DNA of 54,503 nt from Pleurocapsa sp. MO_226.B13 (GCA_030064795.1 JASJEI010000010.1:1-54503); one strand, 5' to 3'. Positions 1 through 8,255 are shown, counted from the first letter of the stretch. Notes: generated from the letters alone by a model not told the origin. Numbers and translations are program-made.

Positions 1-138
1 CCTTCTTTCTTGTCGAGATGGACGACGTTTTTTCGCGACTTTTAAATAATCTTTTTTCGCCTTTTTTCTATAAGTTCTTGGCTTTTTTGCTCGCTTTGTT
101 TGACAACTTTTATAAAGAGAATCAATAATTCTTTCAGT
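1..138 (-). pseudogene. Transposase fragment, IS5-like, cut by window edge
   Basis: On the minus strand these 138 bases read as 46 codons without a stop, rich in Lys and Arg, with the stretch KKPRTYRKKAKKDYLKVAKK. That segment resembles the basic linker region of IS5-like transposases common in cyanobacteria (recalled, not searched). The frame runs off the left edge of the window in the C-terminal direction. In the N-terminal direction it stops where the IS1-type inverted repeat starts at 139, so the gene seems interrupted there. No matching N-terminal half or target duplication was found to the right of 2022, so a simple insertion is not proven. Confidence 0.45.
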
Positions 139-383
139 GGTAGTGATTCCCATGTAGTGAGATCTAAGCGATCGCTATTATAACAATACTTATGTATTTA
201 ATTAACTGCCTTTGGTCAAAATCTTGGATTTATTGATAGTGGATGATATTATTCCCCTAAAAATTAATTTTAAGGCGCGATTGCGCTTATTGTTTATTTA
301 TTAAAATCCTTATTCTATTTATTAATTAAAGGTTGTTTAAAAATTCAGAGTAATTTTTTGTCCCAATTGTGGCAGTAATTCCA

Positions 384-1692
384 CTGACTGCCTGACACAT
401 TTATTTAAAAGCTAATTAGTAACGCACTTAATTTCACGAATGCGACTGAACCAAATGGCATCATAATATTGCTTCTTAGCTTTTTTGGAAGCAAAACAAA
501 GTTGAGGAATGTGAGAACATAATCCAATAGTAGTAAGCAAAGCGCGACCCTTATGTAAAACGCCATTGAGCCAGCGTATACCAATTTTGAGATAGCTAAT
601 TCCACGTTGCCAATGAGGATCTACTTGAGTTCTAAGTCCTTTTAGTTGAACTGCCATGCCCTGACAAGTAGCAAACAAAAGAGCTAGTGCAACCACTAGA
701 TACAAGCATTCAAGAGCTTTGCTGTCGCGAATTTTTGAGCTTTCTAACTGAAACACTCCAGATTTAGAATCTAAAAACAATTCCTCAACCCGAAAACGCA
801 ATCCATATTGCCAAAGAGTCTGTAAAGAAGGGTTTTCGTCCGTAATTACTGCCCAAGGTTCTTTGACTCCTTTAACGTTCGCCAAGACGATATTGCAACG
901 GTGTTCTCCGTCGAGCCATAAACCGACGTGATGATAAAAAACAGCTTCGCATTTTGGTGGATAGAGATACTTTAGCTCAATTGGATGTCTTCTCGCCCCA
1001 TGTAAAACTACATCACAAGGTAATCGCAGGCAATAGTGCCAATTACTATTTTTGAGCCATGCCATTAATTCGTGGTTAGCAAATCCACGGTCAGCCAACA
1101 ACATAACATCAGAATACTGAGATAGTAGATGATGAGCCAGTTTAAGCATTAGTTTGTATTCTTTAAATCTCACTGTAGAACTTTTGTGTTCCGTCACTTT
1201 CCAAAGAAAGGGTATTGCTCTACCGCCACAAACTATTGAAAGATGAATCATACAAAATTGATTCCATAAAACTGTAGTGTCCAATGCTAAATATACTCGC
1301 TGCTCACTCCAGTCACTAATGGCTGCCATTACTAGAGGTACGTAGATTGACTTAAATTTAATTCGACTGTTGTGAACAAATCGTTGCCATCTCCCTTCGA
1401 CACTTTGTGCTTGAGTAGCTCGACTTATCACATAAGATTCCCATTCGCTCAAGTTAACTTTACTACTACAGATCAAAGCATTGATCATCCAAGAATGGTG
1501 CTTTAAGATGACGAAAATCTCGATAATTACTGTATTGACTCAACAAACTTAGTAGTCGATCATAAAGGCGGGTAGATTTTGACATGGAATTGTCAGCTAA
1601 AAACTATTCATTTTCAGCTGACATGAATGCTCTACCTTTTCTTGCTTTTTACCGATTTTCAAGACTTTCAGGTACTTGTGTCAGGCAATCAG
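384..1692 (-). mobile_element. IS4-family insertion sequence, 1309 bp with 9-bp target duplication
   Basis: The terminal inverted repeats are CTGACTGCCTGACAC at 384-398 and GTGTCAGGCAATCAG at 1678-1692, 14 of 15 positions complementary. The 9-bp sequence GTAATTCCA occurs directly outside both ends (375-383 and 1693-1701). Removing the element and one copy rebuilds the IS1 transposase reading frame, so the boundaries are well supported. It holds one transposase gene on the minus strand. A lone copy of a related end is seen near 41890-41917, showing that the family was active elsewhere in this locus. Confidence 0.85.
412..1488 (-). CDS. IS4-family transposase, N-terminus frameshifted
   Basis: DDE transposase of the insertion sequence at 384-1692. 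Catalytic residues are D70 (LALDTT), D133 (LADRGF) and E235, and the IS4 signature Y-2-R-3-E-6-K is met exactly by Y228, R231, E235 and K242. The open frame of 358 codons starts at an internal ATG. Upstream on the same strand, ATG at 1585 opens a different frame reading MSKSTRLYDRLLSLLSQYSN...HLKAPF, which looks like the normal N-terminus of the family and meets the main frame around 1489-1496 only if one base is removed. The native gene was therefore probably 412-1585. The copy is either inactivated by a one-base insertion or expressed from the internal start without its first ~32 residues. Confidence 0.8.
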   Translation of the reverse strand: MINALICSSKVNLSEWESYVISRATQAQSVEGRWQRFVHNSRIKFKSIYVPLVMAAISDWSEQRVYLALDTTVLWNQFCMIHLSIVCGGRAIPFLWKVTEHKSSTVRFKEYKLMLKLAHHLLSQYSDVMLLADRGFANHELMAWLKNSNWHYCLRLPCDVVLHGARRHPIELKYLYPPKCEAVFYHHVGLWLDGEHRCNIVLANVKGVKEPWAVITDENPSLQTLWQYGLRFRVEELFLDSKSGVFQLESSKIRDSKALECLYLVVALALLFATCQGMAVQLKGLRTQVDPHWQRGISYLKIGIRWLNGVLHKGRALLTTIGLCSHIPQLCFASKKAKKQYYDAIWFSRIREIKCVTN

Positions 1693-2167
1693 GTAATTCC
1701 ATCAGAATCAATGAGACAATTCATAATAATAAACCCCAAAATGAGTGTAAAAACTGTGGACAACAATTCGTTATAAATAATACTAAAAAAAACTATTCCT
1801 GGCTCAAGACATCGACCCGTTTCCAAATCCAGTAGTGAAACTAATTACATTGAAAGACTAAATAATATATTAAGACAACGCATTTCTAGGGTAGTGCGTA
1901 AAACCCTGTCCTTTTCTAAAGAAATCGACAACCACATCGGAGCAATTTGGTTTTTTATTCATCATTATAATGCTGCAATTTCTAATAGTTAAAATCAGTT
2001 TCACTACATAGGAATCACTACCAAGATAGCCTTTGCTATCTCAAGTCATTAATCGAAGAGTGATTAAGAATAAGGCGATCGCCAATTGCTGGACTCCCTA
2101 AATCTCGATCCCTAAAATGAAACAAGTCAAAATGTAAAAAACAGAAGAAATTTGTGAGCGAGAGTTA

Positions 2168-2221
2168 GCCATTGGTTTTAACCGATGGCAGTGGAACGAA
2201 CATAGGGGTTTTAACCCCATG
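2168..2221. repeat. Two tandem palindromes
   Basis: GCCATTGGTTTTAACCGATG plus GC at 2168-2189 folds into a hairpin with TTAA at its centre. CATAGGGGTTTTAACCCCAT plus G at 2201-2221 folds into a second one of the same design. The shared GGTTTTAACC core suggests a dispersed palindromic repeat or the end of a relic element. The surrounding 2023-2283 stretch has no supported gene; a third short hairpin, AGATAGC-CTTT-GCTATCT, lies at about 2025-2042. Confidence 0.5.
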
Positions 2222-2283
2222 TATCCTCTATACAATTTTGATACCAAATCTTTATTGAGCAATGGCGATCGCCTCCTGTAAAA

Positions 2284-2766
2284 TATAGCATTTCTAAATG
2301 AGACATGAAAACGCATCATACTTTCCAAGATTAGGAAACTTGAATAATTTAAGTTTGATTAGTAGCTTAAATAATCGCTTAATAATTGTAAAGTTTTTAC
2401 CGAAGCGATAAGCTCTTCTAAGTAAATTTTTAAGAGATAACCATATAGCTTCGATTGGATTTTCTTCAGGGGCATAAGGGGCAAATAATTCGCAAATCAA
2501 AAAGATTTTTCCATTTGCTTATAAAACTTTTTGATCAAACTAATACCTTGGCGATCGCTTCGTACTTCCAACCCTGTAAAGCTAATTTTACAGCAAGTGC
2601 TCTTTTAAATTCTCGAACATCAGGATTAGTTATTATAAATTCATCTAATTCTTTAATTTTTTCTTCTACAGAATGTTCTAGATCCATATTTATAATCAAA
2701 TAATATAAAATTTAATTATAAGCGATCGCCTCTCCTTGAGTTTATGTTTCATTTAGAAATGCTATA
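2284..2766 (-). mobile_element. Internally deleted IS630-type mini-element
   Basis: Both ends carry TATAGCATTTCTAAATGA facing inward (left from 2284, right complement ending at 2766), followed by less exact repeat positions, giving inverted repeats of about 24 bp. Outer TA dinucleotides fit the TA target of IS630/Tc1-mariner elements. The 483-bp interior holds the first and last parts of a transposase but not the catalytic core, so it can only move with a helper transposase. Confidence 0.7.
2294..2687 (-). pseudogene. IS630-family transposase, central deletion
   Basis: ATG at 2687 opens a frame starting MDLEHSVEEKIKELDEF and running through a helix-turn-helix type segment (REFKRALAVKLALQGWKYEA), which stops at TGA near 2530. 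From about 2497 the C-terminal part follows: LFAPYAPEENPIEAIW, the well-known PYAPELNPIE-like motif holding the last catalytic acidic residue, then a stop at 2294. The first two catalytic Asp regions are missing. A related C-terminal relic is at 41418-41514. Confidence 0.65.
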
Positions 2767-2771
2767 GTTAA

Positions 2772-2874
2772 TACAGCGGTTTGCACAACTAAATAGTACA
2801 GTTTATTTTCTCAAATTTTACTGTTCATTGACTTGAATTTCATGGTGTCACAGATTGATACGCAAACCGCTGTA
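2772..2874. repeat. MITE of about 103 bp with 13-bp inverted ends
   Basis: TACAGCGGTTTGC at 2772-2784 is repeated as its exact complement at 2862-2874. The 77-bp interior is AT-rich and has no reading frame of note. It starts five bases after the IS630 mini-element ends, so two small elements lie back to back. Confidence 0.6.
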
Positions 2875-2893
2875 AGTCCAGTGGCACTATGAA

Positions 2894-3115
2894 CTAACAA
2901 TTAGAGGTGAAACTCCTGCGAAATAGAAACAACGGGCAATAGCCGTCAGTATGACTATCAATCCACAAGTAAAGTTTTGTTGGGGAGTGTTCCAAAAAAT
3001 AGATAAATAATCTGGCAATCAACACCATGACAACTGAAGATAGAAGGTTGTTCTGAGAAGTAATTAAGCCTTCAGAACGTAAAATATTCAAGGTTAAATT
3101 CAAAAGTACCAACAC
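2894..3115 (-). CDS. Unassigned small ORF, possibly a gene remnant
   Basis: A minus-strand frame of 73 codons begins at a GTG and continues open upstream (reading PWLEKLA just before it). It has a hydrophobic first half (LVLLNLTLNILRSEGLI, SSVVMVLIARLFIYFLEHSP) and a short C-terminal tail. I do not recognise the family. It lies between mobile element debris and the 3' end of the polysaccharide genes, has no visible ribosome binding site, and could be the last part of a decayed membrane protein. The remainder of 2875-3268 holds nothing else I can support. Confidence 0.2.
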   Translation of the reverse strand: MLVLLNLTLNILRSEGLITSQNNLLSSVVMVLIARLFIYFLEHSPTKLYLWIDSHTDGYCPLFLFRRSFTSNC

Positions 3116-3210
3116 AGCTAGTTTTTCTAGCCAAGGTTGATAGGACTCTGTTGACAGGGTTGGAGTAATCGTGGATTTATCCCGATTACGGTACTCTTAG
3201 GGTACAGAAT

Positions 3211-3232
3211 CCATGCTCTTTTTAAGGCATGG
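3211..3232 (-). terminator. Hairpin after the leftward polysaccharide genes
   Basis: CCATGC and GCATGG form a 6-bp stem around a 10-base loop, 37 to 58 bases beyond the stop codon of the leftward GT4 gene. There is no T-run after it on the minus strand, so intrinsic termination is doubtful; it may be only a 3'-end structure. Confidence 0.25.
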
Positions 3233-3268
3233 AGATGTCAAATGTATACTTGGCCTATAACTGTTCCC

Positions 3269-4537
3269 TTATCTCTGTTTTTGTTGCTCCTGTCGAGCCA
3301 AAATGTCAGTATAAAGAGAAGCATAGCGACGCGCTTGTAGTTCCTGACTGAATTCTCGTTCGGCTTTAGCACGAGCTTGCTGAGACAGTTGTTGATGTCG
3401 CTCTTGGTTTTCTAGTACCCAAGCAATTCCTTGAGCTAAGTCTTCAAGTTCAAAGGGTTGAGCTAAATAACCATTTGAGTAATGCTCGATAATTTCTGGT
3501 ATTCCGCCAATTTTAAAGGCAACACAGGGAGTTCCACAGGCGATCGCTTCTACCACGGTGTTTGGTAGGTTGTCCTGAATTGAGGGGGCGACAAAAACAT
3601 CTACAGCAGCATAGACTTGCGCTATGGAAATATCATCATTTAATTTACCTAGATAATGGGTTTTAAAGCCTAGTTCGACAGGCTCACTTGCTTGAGAAGC
3701 ACCAATCACGACTAATTCTAACTTGTCTTGCCAATGGGATCGTCGTAAACTTTTTAAGGCTGCTTGGAGTAAATGAAATCCTTTACGGCGATCGCTGGTA
3801 GCTTTAATCGCTCCAAACAATACTAACTGCTTGTCTTGAGGCAAACCTAATAACTCGCGCAGAATTTGACGCTTAACTGGTTTATATCTTTGAAGATCGA
3901 GACCATTGGGGATCGTCTCTATGGGTAGATTTTTAAACAGAGAACTTGCAGCAGCGCATTTAGCCAACCACTGGCTAGGAGTAACGATAGTCATGGGAAC
4001 ATTTTTCCAGGCTCGAGATTTTCGCTGCCAAATCCAACGAGATAAGTCGTAGTTGCGATCGCTATTCAACTGAGGACAAGCACCACAGGAGTTAAGGTAG
4101 CGATCGCAGTTTTGGTTGTAATGACATCCTCCCGTAAAAGCCCACATATCATGAAGAGTCCAGATAATCGGTCGTTTTAGTTTGGCAATGGTTTCTATTT
4201 GCAGGTGACTATTGTGGATCCAGTGCAGATTAATTAAATCTGGATTGAGTTGAGTAATGTTACGGCAGATTCGATCGGGTAGCCATTGAGTAGAAAATGG
4301 GCTTGGTTTGCGCTGACGATAGAGTTTTGGGGGCATAGTATCTAAGATCCCCCCCATTTTGGCAATACTCTTTTCGGTAATGGTTTGGGGAGCAATCACC
4401 GTTGTATCATCGCTGGCTTTTGCCTGTACTAGCATCTGAGAAAGAATATTCTGCCCCTCAAGCTCTTTGTGTAGTCGATAAGCAGCACGAGCTGCTCCCC
4501 CCTCCAGGTCTTTAGTGCTGATATGTAGTATTTTCAT
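3269..4537 (-). CDS. Glycosyltransferase family 4, last gene of leftward block
   Basis: GT-B fold glycosyltransferase of 422 residues, expected in the cytoplasm adding a sugar from a nucleotide donor to the lipid-linked repeat unit. The N-terminus MKILHISTKDLEGGAARAAY with the Gly-rich loop, NLHWIHN near 104-109, and the C-terminal acid pair D322-E330 in DNLPNTVVE (usual E-x7-E with Asp first) followed by GGIPEIIEH support this. Four cysteines (138, 144, 151, 154) form a compact cluster in GGCHYNQNC...SCGAC, conserved in the paralogue at 37578-38831. The start overlaps the upstream ligase gene by 26 bases and has no ribosome binding site of its own, so translation is probably coupled. Sugar specificity cannot be read from the sequence. 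Confidence 0.85.
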   Translation of the reverse strand: MKILHISTKDLEGGAARAAYRLHKELEGQNILSQMLVQAKASDDTTVIAPQTITEKSIAKMGGILDTMPPKLYRQRKPSPFSTQWLPDRICRNITQLNPDLINLHWIHNSHLQIETIAKLKRPIIWTLHDMWAFTGGCHYNQNCDRYLNSCGACPQLNSDRNYDLSRWIWQRKSRAWKNVPMTIVTPSQWLAKCAAASSLFKNLPIETIPNGLDLQRYKPVKRQILRELLGLPQDKQLVLFGAIKATSDRRKGFHLLQAALKSLRRSHWQDKLELVVIGASQASEPVELGFKTHYLGKLNDDISIAQVYAAVDVFVAPSIQDNLPNTVVEAIACGTPCVAFKIGGIPEIIEHYSNGYLAQPFELEDLAQGIAWVLENQERHQQLSQQARAKAEREFSQELQARRYASLYTDILARQEQQKQR

Positions 4538-5801
4538 ATTGAAGATTTATTAATTTATTGCCAGTTCTAAAAATTCTCTTCAAATGAATGGCAGTTGAAC
4601 AAGAAATAGACACGTATAACACCCAGTATAAAGAACGATAAGATAAGAATGAAGCAGCTGGACCAGTGATAGAAACCATAGTCATAAACATAAGCAACTG
4701 AAGCATCCAAAAATATTCTATTTGTCTAGTCATACCTAGTAACAAAATTACTCTTGTTAAGACTGTAATCAGACTAAGTGCTAGTAATAAGATACCTATC
4801 CCACCCAGTTGTAGAAATAAGTCGATATAGGCATTGTGGGCATGGGCTTTCGCTCCTCCATCAGCTATCGATGTCATCCATGGTACGCTGAGGGCAATCC
4901 TTAAAGCTTCAGCGGGATCGCTCCAAAATGCGCCATATCCGTAACCCAGCCAAGGTTTCTCCAAGCCTCTTTGGATTAAATAATTCCATAAAGGGATACG
5001 TCCAGTGAGTTCTATATCCTTTCCCAGAAGCTCGACCACTATGAACTTTATGTTAATTAATATGGCTAAAATCATGACTATACCAAATAATAAGGCAAAA
5101 ATACTAATAAAAGTTTTTAACCTATATTCTTTTTTGGCAATTTTATAAAAAAATAATATGGGAAGTAATGCAGTAAATACCGCCAGACCTGCTTTCCCTT
5201 TAGAAAGTACTAAGATGATAAAGGCAATCCCAGCGATCAGATAGAAAGTCCGACGATACTTATAACCATAAAGAGCAAGGTCTAAAAAAAGCGTAGCAGC
5301 CACACCCATTGCAGCTGCTAAGTTATTTTTATGACCAGTAATCCCTTGCCACGATAATCCATCAGTATTAATATCCGTCCCGTAAGATGGCAAAATTAGA
5401 GAAGTTATTAAATTAAGGAATACGTATATGCCAAACAGCCAAACCATTAGCTTCATTTGCTCTTTTGGTGTATAGCGCGATGCCAGATAGATGCCGAAGG
5501 CAGTCGAAGACAAAAAAGCTCTATTATGAGCCAAGGTATCCCCTGGATTGGTAGACCATAGAACTGAGAGTACAGCAATTCCTACTATAAGGAGCAGCGG
5601 TATATCTCTGGTCGCAACGTATATGAATCTTCTCCATTGGCTAATAATTAAAAGCGGAATTACTAAAAAGCTTATTAGAGCTAAAGCACTGGGAATTGGG
5701 CTAGGGAGACTAATTCCTAGATAAAATGCACACAGGCAAAAAGTAATTCCTAGCTCTAGGTTTCTGGATGAAGACTGGTTCGATATTGTTTTCTCTTGCA
5801 T
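4512..5801 (-). CDS. O-antigen ligase/polymerase family membrane protein (Wzy/WaaL type)
   Basis: A 429-residue integral membrane protein with about ten to twelve hydrophobic helices and the family pattern of a long periplasmic loop in the second half: LGYGYGAFW, then AHAHNAYIDLFLQLGG (the H-N-x-Y/F-L element of the Wzy_C/O-antigen ligase family). It would join flipped lipid-linked repeat units outside the inner membrane, as polymerase or ligase; sequence alone does not decide which. Start at ATG 5801. Its 3' end overlaps the GT4 gene, and a decayed copy of exactly this 3' end lies at 37486-37609 ahead of the second GT4 gene, evidence of a two-gene duplication. Confidence 0.8.
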   Translation of the reverse strand: MQEKTISNQSSSRNLELGITFCLCAFYLGISLPSPIPSALALISFLVIPLLIISQWRRFIYVATRDIPLLLIVGIAVLSVLWSTNPGDTLAHNRAFLSSTAFGIYLASRYTPKEQMKLMVWLFGIYVFLNLITSLILPSYGTDINTDGLSWQGITGHKNNLAAAMGVAATLFLDLALYGYKYRRTFYLIAGIAFIILVLSKGKAGLAVFTALLPILFFYKIAKKEYRLKTFISIFALLFGIVMILAILINIKFIVVELLGKDIELTGRIPLWNYLIQRGLEKPWLGYGYGAFWSDPAEALRIALSVPWMTSIADGGAKAHAHNAYIDLFLQLGGIGILLLALSLITVLTRVILLLGMTRQIEYFWMLQLLMFMTMVSITGPAASFLSYRSLYWVLYVSISCSTAIHLKRIFRTGNKLINLQYENTTYQH

Positions 5802-5850
5802 ATGTACGGCACTGTTGGTATTACAGGCAATTGCTTCTGTTTAAAAAAAT

Positions 5851-6807
5851 TTATCCCGAGTAATCTTCATAGCTTTTTCGACGCATATCTATCTTAGCTT
5901 TTTGATGTCTTAATTTATTTAGGAAATAATTTGCATACTGTTTGACATTCCACAGATAAACTCTTAAATCATTGGCTCTAATCAAAATATTCGGATTGGG
6001 CGATCGCTTATATAGAGGAGCCTTGACATTTAGTCTTTGTAAATGTGAGGGATAAAAATGACCAGTCAAAGATTTACGGCTGAATTTAGGATTCTGGTTA
6101 TCGTAAGCACCGTGAACGGTATAAGGATGCCAAAACAGAACGTCACCTTTTTTTAAGGGTAAAGCTTTATATTGATAGTTGTTTTCTCGAATCAGGTTCA
6201 TGATTTTTTGTCTCATCCAATCGTGTTCGGCAACGAGTGCTTGGATATTCTTCTTGTTTGGAGAGTAATTTTTACGGCTGATGACTGGCCCTTTGTGGCT
6301 ACCAGGAACGACGAAAAAACAACCAGAGTCTGGATGAATATCTTCTAGCGCGTACCAGACACCAATTAAATTCCCTGGAGGATTGGTATCTAAATAATAA
6401 TGGTCTTGATGTTCAATAGTTCCTGGTGACTTATCAAAAAACATATTTAGCCATAATGAATGGCAAGAGAAGCCAGATATTATGCTTAGTACATCAGAAA
6501 TTGCTCGATCGACTAAGCAGCTTAATACCGCTTGGGAAAAACCAGGAAAAAATTTTAGATGGCTAGGTCTTTCTATAGACTCTTCAATAAAACCTTCAGG
6601 ACTAATTCTCGGTCGTAAAGGTAAGTGTACGCTTTGACTGTAATAAACAAAAAACTTGTTGCGTTTGATTTTCTGGTATTCCTCGATTAAATTATCTATT
6701 TTTTCAGAATCCAAAAGCTTTTTGACTACTACATACCCATGAGTCTGATAATAGTTTTGAATTTCAGTTGCATTGTCTCTGGTGATTTTTGTTAGTAAAG
6801 TATCCAT
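5851..6807 (-). CDS. Phytanoyl-CoA dioxygenase (PhyH) family protein
   Basis: Non-haem Fe(II)/2-oxoglutarate oxygenase of the PhyH family, 318 residues from the start chosen here. The facial triad is H133-x-D135 in IEHQDHYY and H232 in YTVHGAYDN, with R244 as likely 2-oxoglutarate anchor; GVWYALEDIHPDSGCFFVVPGSHKG is typical of the family (segments quoted separately: GVWYALEDI, PDSGCFFVVPGSHKG). A longer frame begins at 6843, but ATG 6807 has an AGAGGAAA ribosome binding site 5-13 bases upstream and is preferred. In this setting the likely substrate is a sugar, lipid carrier or methylated group rather than phytanoyl-CoA; that is inference. Two further 2OG oxygenases occur at 32995 and 36560. 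Confidence 0.75.
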   Translation of the reverse strand: MDTLLTKITRDNATEIQNYYQTHGYVVVKKLLDSEKIDNLIEEYQKIKRNKFFVYYSQSVHLPLRPRISPEGFIEESIERPSHLKFFPGFSQAVLSCLVDRAISDVLSIISGFSCHSLWLNMFFDKSPGTIEHQDHYYLDTNPPGNLIGVWYALEDIHPDSGCFFVVPGSHKGPVISRKNYSPNKKNIQALVAEHDWMRQKIMNLIRENNYQYKALPLKKGDVLFWHPYTVHGAYDNQNPKFSRKSLTGHFYPSHLQRLNVKAPLYKRSPNPNILIRANDLRVYLWNVKQYANYFLNKLRHQKAKIDMRRKSYEDYSG

Positions 6808-6871
6808 TGGTTTTTCCTCTAAATAGCAATAGAACTGAAACAAAATTAATGACGATATTGAGCCTAATTTT

Positions 6872-6897
6872 TACTCCTTACTCCCTACTCCCTACTC
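6872..6897. repeat. Heptamer repeat TACTCCC (STRR type)
   Basis: TACTCCT, TACTCCC, TACTCCC and a partial TACTC follow one another in the 100-bp gap between the PhyH and GT90 genes. Tandem heptamers of this kind are known in cyanobacterial intergenic DNA; role unknown. Confidence 0.6.
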
Positions 6898-6908
6898 ATA
6901 AAAAACAA

Positions 6909-8018
6909 CTACTGCTCTAAAGCTTGTAGAATAGTTTGATAAGCCTTGGGTATTTCGGATTCCATGGTCATAGATAGAGCTAGTTTTCTGCCGTTTTCGC
7001 CAATTACTCTAACTCGATCGTCATGTTGACGACACCAGTGAATTTTCTCAATTAGATCGGATAGATCGTTTTTAATCGGTATATAGTTAACCCAGGGTTG
7101 GAGGCGATCGTAATACCATTGCTTCCACGGAGATTCAACCTTAAGAACACAACTACCTGTTAATAATTTTGTAAATAATCCTGGCCAGGAATTGCTATTA
7201 CCATCAATATCAATAACATATTTATATTTCAAAAATTCGTCACCAGGTAGATAAGAACTTACCAAGTTAGCATTCTGCATTAATTTTTTCACACCACGCT
7301 CTTTGATTTGAATTAATTTAGTTATTTTCGCATCAATAAATTGCTCGTCGCCGTATTTTTTGGCTAACTGGCATAACTTCACTCTTCGATTATCTTGCCA
7401 ATTTTCTTTAGTTAAAACTGAACCAGTAGATGCTCCTCGCCAAAATGCTACTGGTCTTCTATTATTCCATTCAAACCATTTTTGTTCGACTAGCTGACGA
7501 AATTTAGAATAAGCTCGGTTTTCTAAAAAATAATCATCTGGTATACACATTGCTAAAGGATCTGTTTTGAGGCAAGTAAAAGAAATGAATTTTCGATTCT
7601 CAGAAAATATATTTTTCATATTTTTAGGTTTGGGAATGTCGTGCCAGGTCATCAAAAAAGAACCCTTAATATCAGGATAAGTCTTCAAAAACTCGATCAA
7701 TAATTCATGAGTTTGTAATAGTCTTACCGAGGGAAACCTAGTTGCATAAATATCTATTAGCTGGCGCGGGAAATTAAGTAAATAAAAAGTTTTTAAATTA
7801 GCATTAAAATGATATATTATACTTCTATCTTTTCCATTTAAACTAATAGAAGCATTCCAAGCGTTGAGATGTTCCTTGTTAAACTCAATTTTGGTATCAA
7901 TATGAGAATCTTCTTCTAATTGTCTGAGATATAAAGCTTGGGATTGTATTTTTTTAATATAGTTAAGTTTAGATTCAATCGCTGTTGTTGCCTTATCGAT
8001 GGTTTTAAGTTTTATCAT
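6909..8018 (-). CDS. Glycosyltransferase family 90 (CAP10-like)
   Basis: 369 residues. The C-terminal half carries the GT90/CAP10 pattern: WRGASTGS, KYKYVIDIDGNSNSWPG, then LLTGSCVLKVESPWKQWYYD and PWVNYIPI, as in fungal capsule-associated protein CAP10 and bacterial LpsA-like glycosyltransferases that move xylose or glucose. Here it presumably adds a sugar to the exopolysaccharide unit. No signal peptide, so cytoplasmic. Start ATG 8018 without a good ribosome binding site. It is separated from the upstream acetyltransferase by 237 bases containing a small inverted-repeat element. Confidence 0.75.
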   Translation of the reverse strand: MIKLKTIDKATTAIESKLNYIKKIQSQALYLRQLEEDSHIDTKIEFNKEHLNAWNASISLNGKDRSIIYHFNANLKTFYLLNFPRQLIDIYATRFPSVRLLQTHELLIEFLKTYPDIKGSFLMTWHDIPKPKNMKNIFSENRKFISFTCLKTDPLAMCIPDDYFLENRAYSKFRQLVEQKWFEWNNRRPVAFWRGASTGSVLTKENWQDNRRVKLCQLAKKYGDEQFIDAKITKLIQIKERGVKKLMQNANLVSSYLPGDEFLKYKYVIDIDGNSNSWPGLFTKLLTGSCVLKVESPWKQWYYDRLQPWVNYIPIKNDLSDLIEKIHWCRQHDDRVRVIGENGRKLALSMTMESEIPKAYQTILQALEQ

Positions 8019-8070
8019 AGTTATTAAGATTTAAATAGCTAAAAAGCATAGATATCAATTCTTATGCCTA

Positions 8071-8183
8071 ATATCAAGTTCGGGTAATTACTTTAAATAC
8101 AATGTGCATTCATGAAATAGCCAAAAATTTTTTACTCGCTACTCAACAAATGCAGATTTTAACTGTTCAACCGAACTTGATAT
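8071..8183. repeat. Small inverted-repeat element (MITE-like), 113 bp
   Basis: ATATCAAGTTCGG at 8071-8083 is matched by CCGAACTTGATAT at 8171-8183. The interior is AT-rich and non-coding. It lies in the gap between two leftward genes, and both strands could fold into a long hairpin that might affect read-through. Confidence 0.55.
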
Positions 8184-8255
8184 AAGACCAAGATCTGGTT
8201 GCTCGATCGCGAAAACTGCTATGATTAGGACAGGATTGCTAGATCGAGTATTTCT

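Larger units (their letters stand above)
353..1992 (+). pseudogene. IS1-family transposase, split by IS4 and internally deleted
   Basis: Removing the IS4 element joins TGT CCC AAT TGT GGC AGT AAT TCC A at 359-383 in frame with TC AGA ATC from 1702. The join restores an N-terminal zinc knuckle: CPNC, then CKNCGQQF about 20 residues later, as in the InsA-like part of IS1 transposases. From about 1834 a second open stretch ends in TAA at 1992 and reads YIERLNNILRQRIS, VRKTLSFSK and HIGAIWFFIHHYN, the C-terminal part of the same family. The catalytic middle is missing and no usable start codon is visible. Clearly non-functional. Confidence 0.7.
139..2022 (+). mobile_element. Broken IS1-family element carrying a nested IS4 element
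   Basis: The ends form a 22-bp inverted repeat with one mismatch: GGTAGTGATTCCCATGTAGTGA at 139-160 and its complement at 2001-2022. Between them lies a degraded transposase gene of IS1 type, split by a complete IS4-family element at 384-1692. Subtracting the inner element leaves about 575 bp, shorter than a full IS1, in line with an internal deletion between about 1827 and 1834. No clear target duplication flanks the outer repeats. The element is surely inactive. Confidence 0.7.

Noticed and set aside
2098..2328. 76-codon minus-strand ORF after the IS1 remnant
   Set aside because: It runs across two palindromes and into the end of the IS630 mini-element, so it is chance.
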